From: Chloroflexus sp. | GTDB taxonomy: Bacteria > Chloroflexota > Anaerolineae > Anaerolineales > Villigracilaceae | Direction: 5' to 3' | DNA: 46,185 nt | Assembly (NCBI GenBank): GCA_020723995.1 | Contig: DYHT01000013.1 | Location: 1-46,185, forward strand | Shown: positions 1 through 8,443 of the stretch, one piece after another | Position numbering within the stretch: position 1 is the first letter of the stretch | Layout of the letters: every line of letters begins with the position of its first letter | The notes under the pieces: generated by a model | The model's input: the letters and a program-made list of their open reading frames with translations, nothing else | What the model was told of the DNA's origin: nothing | The model's database searches: none | Position numbers and translations under genes: made by a program

Positions 1-69
1 ACTTTATTCCTTGACTTTTTCGAAACCAGTTCCTTCAGACACGCTAAACATGTACAAAAAAAGAATATC

Positions 70-300
<231 letters not shown>

Positions 301-342
301 AAAGGAGGTGGGAACGGCTGCGTTGGATTGCCTCTCCCCCCT

Positions 343-373
343 CCCCTGTCCCTGCGGCAGGGGATTTTGATTT
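343..373 (+). terminator. Riboswitch expression-platform terminator
   Basis: CCCCTG (343-348) pairs with CAGGGG (358-363), followed by ATTTTGATTT. The hairpin lies between the B12 aptamer and btuF, where a rho-independent terminator used as the riboswitch output is expected. Confidence 0.75.
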
Positions 374-403
374 GACACACACTACACTATTAGGAGATTT
401 CGC

Positions 404-1369
404 ATGTTCCGCAAACTGCTTTTTACGCTTTTGACCTTTGCTTTACTGCTGACGGCCTGCGGGCCGGTAGCAACCCCGCTCCCCGTTGCGACCGAACTAC
501 CCGCCGCGCCGACCCTCGCGCCCACGCTTGAGCCAATCACGCTAACCGACGGCCTGGGTCGTACAGTCACCCTGACCAGCCCGGCCCAGCGCGTCGTCTC
601 GCTGACTCCGGCCACGACCGAGATTCTCTTTGCCGTAGGCGCCGGTTCGCAGGTCATCGGCCGCGATATGTTCTCGGACTATCCCGCAGAAGCCCAAGCC
701 GTGGCCGACATCGGCGGCTCGATGGGCGAATATAACCTGGAAGCCATCCTTGCCCTGCAGCCCGATTTGGTGCTGGCCGGCGGCATCAGCCCGCCCGAAC
801 TGGTCGCCTCGCTGGAGCAACTTGGTCTGACGATCTATTTCGTTTCCAACCCAGCCACGCTGGAAGAAATGTATAGCACGCTGGAAACCGTCGCTAAACT
901 GACCGGCCATGAGACCGATGCCGCCGCGTTGGTCGAGTCGCTCAAGGCACGCGTCGCCGCGGTGGACGAGAAAATCATGCCGCTCAGTTTCCATCCGTCG
1001 GTTTTCTACGAACTGGATGCCAGCGCTGACTCGTCCAAGCCCTGGACCTCCGGCCCCGGCACGTTCGTGGACCTGCTGATTGCCCGCGCCGGCGGCTTCA
1101 ATATCGGTGGCAACCTGCAGGGCGCTTGGGCGCAAATCAGCCTGGAAGAACTGGTTGTCCTCAACCCCGATTTCATCATCTTGGGCGATTCCAACTGGGG
1201 CGTGACGCCCGAATCGGTCGCCCAGCGACCCGGCTGGGAAGCCCTGACGGCCGTGCAGAACGGCAAGGTTTACCCGTTTGACGATAACACCGTCAATCGC
1301 CCCGGTCCGCGCCTGGTGGACGGGCTGGAAGAGCTGGCCAAGTTGCTGCATCCGGAATTGTTCAAGTAG
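404..1369 (+). CDS. btuF: Cobalamin ABC transporter substrate-binding lipoprotein
   Basis: A 321-residue periplasmic-binding protein of the BtuF/FepB class. The N-terminus is a lipoprotein signal with lipobox LTAC and lipidated Cys19, followed by a low-complexity Pro/Thr/Ala linker to about residue 45. The body shows the family start (TLTSPAQRVVSLTPATTEILF) and the usual two-lobe pattern of Leu/Glu-rich helices. The ATG follows TAGGAG at 391-396. It lies directly after a cobalamin riboswitch and before a matching permease and ATPase, so B12 or a corrinoid is the likely ligand rather than heme or iron siderophores. Function is inferred from family plus riboswitch. Confidence 0.9.
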   Translation: MFRKLLFTLLTFALLLTACGPVATPLPVATELPAAPTLAPTLEPITLTDGLGRTVTLTSPAQRVVSLTPATTEILFAVGAGSQVIGRDMFSDYPAEAQAVADIGGSMGEYNLEAILALQPDLVLAGGISPPELVASLEQLGLTIYFVSNPATLEEMYSTLETVAKLTGHETDAAALVESLKARVAAVDEKIMPLSFHPSVFYELDASADSSKPWTSGPGTFVDLLIARAGGFNIGGNLQGAWAQISLEELVVLNPDFIILGDSNWGVTPESVAQRPGWEALTAVQNGKVYPFDDNTVNRPGPRLVDGLEELAKLLHPELFK

Positions 1370-1455
1370 GCAAGTAGGCAAGTAGGCAAGGAAACAAGTA
1401 GACAAGGAAACTACTTGTCTACTTGTCTACTTGTGTACCTGTCTACTTGCCTACC
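1366..1455. repeat. Hairpin-forming short tandem repeat (CAAGTAGACAAG family)
   Basis: Copies of CAAGTAGGCAAGTAGACAAG on one side and TTGTCTACTTGTCTACTTG on the other form a long imperfect hairpin: ACAAGTAGACAA near 1394 is the exact reverse complement of TTGTCTACTTGT. It fills the btuF-btuC junction. A half copy (AGGTAGACAAGTAAAC) follows the tRNA-Val near 8872. Confidence 0.85.
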
Positions 1456-1464
1456 CTCCCACCC

Positions 1465-2487
1465 ATGCGCAAATCATCCTTCCCTTACGCCGCATCCCTT
1501 ACGCTGCTTGCATTGGCGATCCTGATCTCCATCGCCATCGGCGCGGTATTCATCCCGCCCGCCGACGTGTGGAAAGCGCTGACCGGACTAATTGCCGGAA
1601 ACCTACCTGCCAGCCTTGAGACTTCCGCCTTCATTCTTTGGAAAATCCGTCTGCCGCGCACCGCGCTCGTCCTGCTGACCGGCGCGGCGCTGGGCGGGAG
1701 CGGAGCGGCCTACCAGGGCCTGTTCCGCAACCCGCTGGCCGACCCGTATCTCATCGGCGTGGCCTCCGGCGCGGGACTGGGCGCGGTGCTGGCGATGAAC
1801 GTCCGCTGGCCGTACACCTTTTGGGGGCTGATGGCCGTCCCGGCGGCGGCCTTCATCGGCGCGCTGCTGACTGTGTTCGTTGTGTACATGCTGGCGCGTA
1901 TCGGCAAAACTGTACCGACCACCAATCTCATTCTCGCCGGCGTGGCCTTCGGTTCCTTCGCCACCGCCCTGATCTCCTTCCTGATGCTGCGCTCAACCGG
2001 CGAACTGCGGCGTGCCATCGCCTGGTTGCTGGGCGGCTCGTCGCAGGCCGGATGGGGGCCGGTCTTGACCATCCTGCCCTATCTCGCCATCGGATTAGGG
2101 ATTTTACTTCTCAGCGGCCACGCCCTGAACCTGCTGCAATTTGGTGATGACCAGGCCCAGCAATTGGGACTGCCCGTCACGCGCACGAAGACCCTGATCC
2201 TGATCGCCGCTTCTCTGGCGACAGCCGCCGCTGTGTCTTTTTCCGGCATCATCGGCTTCGTCGGCCTGATCGTCCCGCACGTCATGCGCCTGTGGTTCGG
2301 CGCGGACTACCGCCGCCTGCTGCCGCTCTCTGTCCTCGGCGGTGCGGGAATGCTGCTTGTGGCCGATGTTTTAGCCCGCGTGGTCATGGCCCCGCAGGAA
2401 CTGCCGGTGGGCATCATCACCGCGCTGGCCGGTGCGCCGTTTTTCCTGTGGGTCTTACGACGAGCAAAGGCACAGGGGTTTTGGTAA
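1465..2487 (+). CDS. btuC: Cobalamin ABC transporter permease
   Basis: A 340-residue FecCD/BtuC-family inner-membrane permease with about ten hydrophobic helices. Family signatures are visible: the LPRTALVLLTGAALGGSGAAY region, RNPLADPYLIGVASGAG, and SGIIGFVGLIVPHVMR before the last helices. The ATG at 1465 (MRKSSF) is preferred. An upstream ATG at 1423 would translate the CTACTTG repeat and give an unlikely N-terminus. The gene is in the same direction as btuF, with only the repeat between them, and is followed by btuD. Confidence 0.92.
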   Translation: MRKSSFPYAASLTLLALAILISIAIGAVFIPPADVWKALTGLIAGNLPASLETSAFILWKIRLPRTALVLLTGAALGGSGAAYQGLFRNPLADPYLIGVASGAGLGAVLAMNVRWPYTFWGLMAVPAAAFIGALLTVFVVYMLARIGKTVPTTNLILAGVAFGSFATALISFLMLRSTGELRRAIAWLLGGSSQAGWGPVLTILPYLAIGLGILLLSGHALNLLQFGDDQAQQLGLPVTRTKTLILIAASLATAAAVSFSGIIGFVGLIVPHVMRLWFGADYRRLLPLSVLGGAGMLLVADVLARVVMAPQELPVGIITALAGAPFFLWVLRRAKAQGFW

Positions 2488-2588
2488 GTTAACCGCGCAG
2501 GTACGACCCCCAAGGAACGGGGGCAGGCGAACGCGAAAAAAAGAATTAATCTTCGCGCACTTCGCAGCTTCGCGGTACGGAGAAAAAG

Positions 2589-3383
2589 ATGCTGAGAATC
2601 GAGAAACTATCGGTTTCCTACGGCACGCGACGCGTTTTGCATAACGTATCGTTGGAAGTAGAAACCGGCGAGGTCTTTGTGCTGATTGGCCCGAATGGGG
2701 CGGGCAAGTCCACGCTGGTACGCGCCGCCAGTGGCGTGATCCCATTGTTGGGCGGGAAAATTCGCACCAACGGCGATGACCTGGCAGCCCTGCCGCCGAT
2801 GCAGCGCGCCCGCTATCTGGCCGTGGTGCCGCAGGCTGTAGCATTGCCTCCAGCCTTCACTGTTTGGGAAACCGTTTTGATGGGGCGCACACCGTATCTC
2901 AATTTCCTCGGCCAGGCCTCGACGAAAGACGACGAAATTATCCGCACCGCCCTACAAAAAGTGGACGCGCTGGACTTATCCGAGCGGCGAGTGGGCGAAC
3001 TCTCCGGCGGCGAACAGCAGCGTGTTTTGCTGGCGCGGGCGCTGGCGCAGTCCACACCCATCCTACTGCTCGACGAACCGACATCCAACCTCGACTTGCA
3101 TTATCAAGTCAGTTTGATGGAAACTGTGCGTCAATTGGCCCGCCGCGATAACCTGGCCGTGCTGATCGCCCTGCATGACCTGAACCTGGCAGCGCGTTAC
3201 GCTGACCGCGTGGCGTTGCTCGTCCAGGGGAAGATCAAGGCCGTGGGGGCGCCGCGCCAGGTTTTGACTCCTGACTTGATCTCGACGGCATACCATTTGC
3301 CTGTGCAGGTGGTCCCGCATCCGTTTGCCGGTGTCCCCCTTGTCTTGCCCGATAGTCCGACCGAGTTGAAGGTTGAAAGTTGA
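2589..3383 (+). CDS. btuD: Cobalamin ABC transporter ATP-binding protein
   Basis: A 264-residue ABC ATPase. Walker A is GPNGAGKST (34-42), the signature is LSGGEQQR (138-145), Walker B is ILLLDEP (158-164), and an H-loop follows in LIALHDLNLA. This is the iron/B12-type (FecE/BtuD) ABC family and it completes the transporter with the two upstream genes. The 100-nt gap to btuC carries short G/C-rich repeats. The last residues (ELKVES) and the stop are encoded by the left arm of a 16-bp perfect inverted repeat. Confidence 0.92.
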   Translation: MLRIEKLSVSYGTRRVLHNVSLEVETGEVFVLIGPNGAGKSTLVRAASGVIPLLGGKIRTNGDDLAALPPMQRARYLAVVPQAVALPPAFTVWETVLMGRTPYLNFLGQASTKDDEIIRTALQKVDALDLSERRVGELSGGEQQRVLLARALAQSTPILLLDEPTSNLDLHYQVSLMETVRQLARRDNLAVLIALHDLNLAARYADRVALLVQGKIKAVGAPRQVLTPDLISTAYHLPVQVVPHPFAGVPLVLPDSPTELKVES

Positions 3384-3412
3384 AAGGTTCCAGATGACTT
3401 TCAACCTTCAAC
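3365..3412. terminator. 16-bp perfect inverted repeat between convergent genes
   Basis: The arm 3365-3380 and its exact reverse complement 3397-3412 are separated by 16 nt. The repeat overlaps the end of btuD and abuts the end of the convergent hydrolase gene. There is no U-tract. It may be a dispersed repeat that now acts as a bidirectional transcription barrier; that role is inferred. Confidence 0.6.
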
Positions 3413-3420
3413 CTGCAACC

Positions 3421-4104
3421 TTACAACTCGAAAGACTCTCCCGGTTTCAACACGTGCACCTGCGCGCCGGTCTCTTTTACGACGCGGCTGGCCCAGGCGT
3501 CTGGGTCTTGGGCGATCAGGCCCCAGGTCCCGAAGTGGATCGGGATAACATGCTTTGGCTGGAGCAATTTGACGGCGCGCAGGGCGTCGTCCGGGCCCAT
3601 GGTGTAGTTATCGCCAATCGGGATGACGGCCAGGTCAATCCCTTCCTCGCCAATTAACTTCATGTCCCCGAACAACCCGGTATCCCCTGCCATGTAAATC
3701 TGCTTGCCGTCGTTGGTGGTCAATAGGAAGCCGGCCGGATTGCCGCCGTAGGAGCCGTCCGGCAGGCCGGAGCCGTGCAGGGCCAGGGTCAGTTTGAGAT
3801 AGCCGAAGGGATGTTTGTAGCCGCCGCCGAGGTGCTGGCCGTGTGTTTTCAAGCCTTGCCTGCCGAGCCAGCCGGCGATCTCGGCGTTACTGATGACAGT
3901 CGCGCCGGTGCGTCTGGCGATGGCGACCGTATCGCCGAGGTGGTCACCGTGGCCGTGCGTGACGAGGATGAAGTCCGCGGCGACTTTTTCCGCGCCGATA
4001 GTCGCGGCCGGGTTGCCGCTGAAGTAGGGGTCAATCAGCAGTTTCTTGCCGCCGGTTTCCAGTCCGAGGGCGGCATGGCCGTACCAGGTAAGTATGGTTA
4101 TCAT
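3421..4104 (-). CDS. Metal-dependent hydrolase, UPF0173/YtkL type
   Basis: A 227-residue metallo-beta-lactamase-fold protein. It starts MITILTWYGHAALGLE, has the LIDPYFSGNP segment typical of UPF0173, and carries the metal motif H50-x-H52-x-D54-H55. Later motifs MAGDTGLFGDMKL and VIPIHFGTW (metal ligands) are also present. The start at 4104 is chosen because GGAGGT lies just upstream; the ATG 12 nt earlier overlaps that ribosome binding site. The length is usual for the family. The physiological substrate is unknown. Confidence 0.88.
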   Translation of the reverse strand: MITILTWYGHAALGLETGGKKLLIDPYFSGNPAATIGAEKVAADFILVTHGHGDHLGDTVAIARRTGATVISNAEIAGWLGRQGLKTHGQHLGGGYKHPFGYLKLTLALHGSGLPDGSYGGNPAGFLLTTNDGKQIYMAGDTGLFGDMKLIGEEGIDLAVIPIGDNYTMGPDDALRAVKLLQPKHVIPIHFGTWGLIAQDPDAWASRVVKETGAQVHVLKPGESFEL

Positions 4105-4149
4105 GGTTACCTCCATCGTCTTGAGAAGTTAGTTTGTAACTATTCAGGC

Positions 4150-4255
4150 CTGTCATGCTGAGGAGCGTTTTTCCCTGGCACCGACCGCCAGGACGGTGTG
4201 CGACGAAGCATCCCCCACGCTGGAGGGGACTCTTCGCTCCGCTCAGAGTGACAAA
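4150..4255. repeat. Dispersed palindromic repeat (GTCATGCTGAGG type)
   Basis: GTCATGCTGAGGAGCG at the left and CGCTCCGCTCAGAGTGAC at the right form imperfect terminal inverted repeats around a GC-rich core containing GACGAAGCATCCCC. There is no coding content. This is a REP/MITE-like non-autonomous element between the hydrolase promoter region and rlmD. Confidence 0.75.
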
Positions 4256-4392
4256 TCGGTGTACTCAGCGCTGGCTGAATAGTTACGTTAGTTTAAGTAT
4301 AGGCAAAAAGGGTGCGCAGGTCAAATATCTATTGGTGGTGTTGTGCTTGCTCTAGAAGGTTCGACGGAAGGCCTATCGTTCAGAGAGAGGGG

Positions 4393-5772
4393 CTATTCTA
4401 TTTCAAAAATGGAAATGCTTTCGATGTGGTACGTCTGGGGGAAAAGATCGAATGGCGTGACTTGCTTCAGCCGGTAGCCTCCTGCAATCAACCGCGACGC
4501 GTCCCGCGCCAGAGTGGATGGGTCGCACGAGACGTAAGCCAGCGTGGATGGATACAGCGCCAGGATCGCGTCCAGGGCGCAGCGACCCAGCCCGGCGCGC
4601 GGCGGGTCCACGAGCGCGTAGGACAAATTGCCAATTTGTCCTACCAGCGCAGGCAAGATTTCCTCTGCTGCGCCCTCGTACAGTTCCACGTTATCGAATT
4701 CGTCCAGGTTGAAAGCAAAATCTTCGCACGCAGAAGGCGAGATCTCGACTCCGATCAGCCGCTTGACGTGCGGGGCAAGGAAGGCGCTGAACAAGCCGAC
4801 GCCGCAGTAGATATCCAATAAAGTGGTAGTCGGTGAGATTGGGAAATCAATCAGCAAATGTTTGACCATTTTTCCAGCTATCGGGGTGTTGACTTGAAAA
4901 AATGACCCGGCTGAGACGCGAAAAGGGCGGTCAAGGATTTTGATGATGATGTGATCGTCTCCCGCCAGTACTACGCTATCCTCCTTGGTCAGATGCACGA
5001 CCGAAATGCCGGCCTCAACCTCGATCTCAGGAGGCTGCTGGTCTTCGCTTTCCAGGATGAGCATCACGTCCTCGTCCGCGCCCAGGCGCAGGGAGACGCG
5101 TTCCAGGCCGCAATCGGGTTCAAATTCCAGTCCCGGCCAGAGCGAGTTGAGAGAGGGTTCGGGGAGGTGGCATTCGGTGATGGCCCTCACCCCTTGCCTC
5201 TCTCCTCGCGAAGCACCCCCGCAGGGGGCAGGGAGAGGGGAGATAAACCCCAATTTCCCCTCCACCGTCAGGTGAAACTGCACGTGGTTGCGATAATTCC
5301 ATTCTGACGGCGAAGGGACAATCGGGCTGACGGGCGGGTCTTGGATATGCCCGACGCGCGCCAGTTGGTCGCGCAGGATGGCTTCTTTGGCACGCAGTTG
5401 AGACTCATATGGCATGTGCTGGTAGTGGCAGCCCCCACAGGCCCTCACCACTTCGGCTTCCATTTCGACTGCGCTCAACGCGTGGCTCAGTGCAGGCCCC
5501 GGCTCCTCTCCCGAAGAGCGGGCGAGGGCAGAAAAATAATGTTTGCAGCGCGGCGTGATGCGTTGCGCAGAAGGCGCCAGCACCTCGAGCAATTCGGCGT
5601 GGGCGTAGCCGCGCTTTTCATCCACCAAGCGCAGGCGGACACGCTCACCGGGCAGGGCATAAGGGACGAAGACAGCGCGGCCACTTGCCCCCGTCAGGGG
5701 GTCGGGCAGGCGTCCCATTGCGTCTCCGCCGTAGACAAGAGTTGTGAGGGTGCTCTCGTATTCGAAGGGCAT
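4393..5772 (-). CDS. rlmD: 23S rRNA (uracil-C5) methyltransferase, RlmD/RumA family
   Basis: A 459-residue TrmA/RlmD-type SAM methyltransferase. An N-terminal TRAM domain (1-65) is followed by the [4Fe-4S] cysteines C76, C112, C115 and C201, then the catalytic domain with LLDIYCGVGLFSAFL, ALVDPPRAGLGR and YVSCDPSTLARD (nucleophile Cys). In E. coli RlmD the first two iron-sulfur cysteines are about five residues apart; here about 35 residues separate them. This and two other segments coincide with palindromic repeats in the DNA (around 5500, 5182-5241 and 4618-4644), all kept in frame. The gene starts 1 nt after the end of the upstream dehydrogenase. The substrate (U1939 versus another uridine) is inferred. 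Confidence 0.88.
   Translation of the reverse strand: MPFEYESTLTTLVYGGDAMGRLPDPLTGASGRAVFVPYALPGERVRLRLVDEKRGYAHAELLEVLAPSAQRITPRCKHYFSALARSSGEEPGPALSHALSAVEMEAEVVRACGGCHYQHMPYESQLRAKEAILRDQLARVGHIQDPPVSPIVPSPSEWNYRNHVQFHLTVEGKLGFISPLPAPCGGASRGERQGVRAITECHLPEPSLNSLWPGLEFEPDCGLERVSLRLGADEDVMLILESEDQQPPEIEVEAGISVVHLTKEDSVVLAGDDHIIIKILDRPFRVSAGSFFQVNTPIAGKMVKHLLIDFPISPTTTLLDIYCGVGLFSAFLAPHVKRLIGVEISPSACEDFAFNLDEFDNVELYEGAAEEILPALVGQIGNLSYALVDPPRAGLGRCALDAILALYPSTLAYVSCDPSTLARDASRLIAGGYRLKQVTPFDLFPQTYHIESISIFEIE
4618..4644. repeat. Perfect palindrome inside rlmD
   Basis: GTAGGACAAATTG (4618-4630) and its exact reverse complement CAATTTGTCCTAC (4632-4644) are separated by one base. It adds the residues VGQIGNLSY just before the DPPRAGLG motif of RlmD and keeps the reading frame. 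Confidence 0.9.
5182..5241. repeat. CCCTCACCCC..GGGAGAGGGG palindromic repeat inside rlmD
   Basis: An imperfect inverted repeat (CCCTCACCCCTTGCCTCTC / GGCAGGGAGAGGGG) with an inner CCCCCGCAGGGGG hairpin. It encodes the proline- and glycine-rich segment at about residues 179-197, just before cysteine C201. A relative lies between the T-box terminator and thrS (9172-9222). Confidence 0.8.
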
Positions 5773-5773
5773 G

Positions 5774-6802
5774 TCAGGCTATTCTGAGAACCTTCGCCCC
5801 GCGTATCCGGCGCGTTTTGAGTTCAACCAAGGCCTGGTTCGCCTCGGCCAGGGGGAATTCTTGGATTTCCGGACGCAGTTGGAGCTCAGCCGCCAACTCC
5901 AGAAATTCGCGCACGTCACTGCGGGTGACGTTCGCAACGCTCTTGATCTCCTTTTCCATCCATAAGTGGGACGAGTAATCCAGGTGCAACAGGTGATCCT
6001 TATCCACGTCTTCCTTGTGGATGGCGTTGACGACCAGCCTGCCGCCTGCTTCCAGATTCCTCAACGCCTCCACGACCGGCTTCCAGGCGGGTGTCGTGTC
6101 AATCATGCTGGACAGTTTTTCGGGTGCTTCGTCCCCAATGTCACCGGCCCACTCCGCGCCCAACTGGCGGGCAAAGGCGCGCTCACCTGGGCTGCGCGAG
6201 AAGACGTACACGCCTGAATCTGGAAATCGCTGTTTCACCATCATCAGGACAAGGTGAGCCGAAGCCCCGAACCCGGTCAGGCCCAGGCTGGCTCCGTTTT
6301 TCAACCCGGTCAGCTTTAGGGAGTGGTAACCAATTGCGCCCGCGCATAACAGCGGCGCGGCTTCGGCATCTGAAAAAACAGGCGGGATCGGATAACAAAA
6401 ATCTTCCGGTACGGTCATGTACTCGGCGTAACCGCCGTTCACATCCCTGCCGGTCGCCTTGAACTGTGCACACAGGTTTTCGTTCCCGGCAAGGCAGAAC
6501 TTGCATTCCCCGCAGGTTGAATTGATCCAGGCGACGCCGACCCGCGCTCCAAGCCTCATTTTCTTCGCCTGGCTGCCCGCGCTGACGACTTCCCCGACGA
6601 CTTGATGTCCCAGGATGATCGGCAACTGTGACGGAGGTATGCGCCCCTCGATCTCGTCCAATTCGGTGTGACATACCCCGCAGGCCGAGACTTTTATCAA
6701 TATCTCATTCTCTCCCGGTAAAGGTTCGGGGAAATCGGCGCGTTCGAGAGGAAAATAGTTTTCTTTCAAGCGCGATGGCCTGTTCAAGAGCATGGCTTTC
6801 AT
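5774..6802 (-). CDS. Zinc-dependent alcohol dehydrogenase family protein
   Basis: A 342-residue MDR-superfamily enzyme. Catalytic zinc ligands are C44 (GVCHTE) and H66 (GHQVVGEV). Structural zinc cysteines are C97, C100, C103 and C111. The Rossmann segment SLGLTGFGASAHLVLMM follows a domain with the PLLCAGAIGYHSLKL signature of AdhA-like enzymes. It presumably oxidises or reduces a small alcohol/aldehyde with NAD(P)H; the substrate is not readable. The start at 6802 (MKAMLLNRPS) matches the family N-terminus. rlmD follows after 1 nt, so the two are probably co-transcribed. Confidence 0.88.
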   Translation of the reverse strand: MKAMLLNRPSRLKENYFPLERADFPEPLPGENEILIKVSACGVCHTELDEIEGRIPPSQLPIILGHQVVGEVVSAGSQAKKMRLGARVGVAWINSTCGECKFCLAGNENLCAQFKATGRDVNGGYAEYMTVPEDFCYPIPPVFSDAEAAPLLCAGAIGYHSLKLTGLKNGASLGLTGFGASAHLVLMMVKQRFPDSGVYVFSRSPGERAFARQLGAEWAGDIGDEAPEKLSSMIDTTPAWKPVVEALRNLEAGGRLVVNAIHKEDVDKDHLLHLDYSSHLWMEKEIKSVANVTRSDVREFLELAAELQLRPEIQEFPLAEANQALVELKTRRIRGAKVLRIA

Positions 6803-6825
6803 CCGGTTTCTCCTTTGCCAAAACC

Positions 6826-7134
6826 ATAGCGCGGCTTTTAAGCCGCAACCAAAGGCTTAGTACACGGATGAACACGGATGGCACGGATGAGTCCACTGCA
6901 AAAAGGTCAAAATCAAACCACCGAGTCACGGAGACACTGAGTTGACGATGAAGAAAACCTCCGTGTCTCAGTGGTGAAAATCTCTAGTTCTTTCAGTAGA
7001 CTCGCGAGTGACTCAGAAGTATCCGTGAAATCCGTCCAATCCGTGCAATCCGTGCACGAAGAATCTTCGCGGACAACGTAGTTTCTACAGGGTAATACTG
7101 TAATACTATAGCGCGGCTTTCAGTCGCGATCAAA
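6826..7134. repeat. Nested inverted-repeat region (non-coding)
   Basis: No gene is seen from 6803 to 7162. GCGCGGCTTT..GCCGC-type palindromes lie at 6829 and 7110. Inside them, ACACGGAT repeats (6862-6890) face ATCCGTG repeats (7020-7054). Inside those sits a third inverted pair, 6917-6941 facing 6959-6976 (14 of 16 core bases complementary). The arrangement looks like repeats inserted within repeats between the dehydrogenase promoter and the sortase operon. Confidence 0.8.
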
Positions 7135-7162
7135 ACCTATGGGACGCGGATGAACGCAGCTC

Positions 7163-7363
7163 CTACTTCAAGAACAGGGCCAGAATTTGGTTCTGAAAGA
7201 GGGCCAGGACGATCAGAATGATGATGAATGTACCTGCCAGAACGCCGATGCGCTTCAATTCGCGCTTGACGATGCTGTAATCCGGGTTGAATTCTGCACG
7301 GCCGGATAAAGAGGCTGAGGCAGATGCAGGCCGGTTGGCTTGACGTTTACTTTTCTTGCTCAT
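7163..7363 (-). CDS. Small single-pass membrane protein
   Basis: A 66-residue protein with a basic, Ser/Ala-rich N-terminus, then NPDYSIVKRELKRIGVLAG and one transmembrane helix (about 41-60, TFIIILIVLALFQNQILALF). It starts 8 nt after the sortase stop on the same strand, so it is likely co-transcribed. The NPDYS..VKxELKRI pattern recurs in small membrane proteins next to sortases as far as I recall, but I do not recognise a named family. Role unknown. Confidence 0.7.
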   Translation of the reverse strand: MSKKSKRQANRPASASASLSGRAEFNPDYSIVKRELKRIGVLAGTFIIILIVLALFQNQILALFLK

Positions 7364-7371
7364 GGGTTCTC

Positions 7372-8289
7372 CTACGGGTTTTGAAGTTTTGCAAAGACAA
7401 CGATACGCTTGTTGTCAATCAAATAAGGATAACAGGAAATCAATGTAAGGATCGGGTCGCTGGTGGGCGCCATGACCTCGACCTGGGTTGGCTCGACGAT
7501 CTGGCTGCCAGTGACGATATACACATATTGCCGGTTTATGGTGAATATAATGATAGTATCTCCGGGTTTGAGTTCATCCAGCCTTTTGAATACTTCTCCA
7601 TAAATATCGTTGTGCCCAGAAAGGACTAGGTTACCTGTTTGACCGGGGTTAGTCGAACCAATCTGCTGGCCGACGCCTTTTTTTAGTTGTTCCCAACCAT
7701 CGCCCTGGACGACCGGCCAGTCTCTGACGCCGATTGCGGGAATCGAGATGCGTATCGCCTGCTCTGGGCCGGGCGTTGGGATGGGCAGGTTGGCCTGCGG
7801 CTTCATCAGCGGGAGCAGGTGTTCGGGTATCTCAGCCTTGTTGAACTCTGAGTATCCCTGTGCAGACGGCGGGGTGTGGCCGGATGGCAGCACGACCGCG
7901 GTGATGAGCGGCGTGGGCGAGAGCGTCGGCTGTTGCAGCGCGGCTGCCACCTCTTGATTCAATGTGCGCAGCAAACCCATCCCATTGAACAGGATACCGG
8001 CCAGTCCCACCACAGCCATGATCTCCACAATCAGCAGGATACCATCCATCCAGCGGCGGCGCGGGGACCTGGCCAGTTCAGAAAGCGGACCCTCTGCCGG
8101 TCTCTCGTCACCCGGGCTGGCGCGCCACTCTTCGAGAGCGGCCGGCGGCAAGTCGGGAGCCAGCATCACCGCCCGGCCACTGCTGCGGAAACGTTCCAGT
8201 CGCTGCTGGCGGGCGATACGCCGTTTATCCAACAGCAAGCGGCGCAGTTCCTGTTCCGAGAGTTCTTCGGGCAATCTTGGCTTGCTCAC
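7372..8289 (-). CDS. Sortase (class D/E-like)
   Basis: A 305-residue transpeptidase. The N-terminal ~95 residues are cytoplasmic and charged, followed by a membrane helix (WMDGILLIVEIMAVVGLAGIL). The beta-barrel catalytic domain has H226 (LVLSGHNDIYGE), C286 (TLISCYP) and R295 (NKRIVVF), the complete sortase triad. Sortases in Anaerolineae anchor or cross-link surface proteins. The long cytoplasmic N-terminus is longer than in classic class A enzymes. No LPxTG-type substrate gene is visible in the window. Confidence 0.88.
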   Translation of the reverse strand: MSKPRLPEELSEQELRRLLLDKRRIARQQRLERFRSSGRAVMLAPDLPPAALEEWRASPGDERPAEGPLSELARSPRRRWMDGILLIVEIMAVVGLAGILFNGMGLLRTLNQEVAAALQQPTLSPTPLITAVVLPSGHTPPSAQGYSEFNKAEIPEHLLPLMKPQANLPIPTPGPEQAIRISIPAIGVRDWPVVQGDGWEQLKKGVGQQIGSTNPGQTGNLVLSGHNDIYGEVFKRLDELKPGDTIIIFTINRQYVYIVTGSQIVEPTQVEVMAPTSDPILTLISCYPYLIDNKRIVVFAKLQNP

Positions 8290-8443
8290 AGGGGAGGATT
8301 ATACCGCACCTGCCACACCGTTTCCCGCGCTTGCTTGGGAAAATGGTTATTATCTGCCTTCCCAATTGCTGTATAATGAAACTATCTCATCCACCTGTGC
8401 TGGAAAAATCAGCTCAGGCCCTCTTGCCGAAATGGAGGTTCAT

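Noticed and set aside
542-1405. Long minus-strand open frame over btuF
   Set aside because: Mirror frame of a clear lipoprotein gene in high-GC DNA; the protein has no family features and no ribosome binding site.
404-3383. Iron-siderophore or heme transporter
   Set aside because: The protein families would allow it, but the cobalamin riboswitch directly upstream points to B12.
6826-7134. Possible CRISPR array from repeated ACACGGAT / ATCCGTG units
   Set aside because: Units are 8-10 nt, degenerate, not separated by unique spacers of even length, and appear in opposite orientation; no cas genes are nearby.
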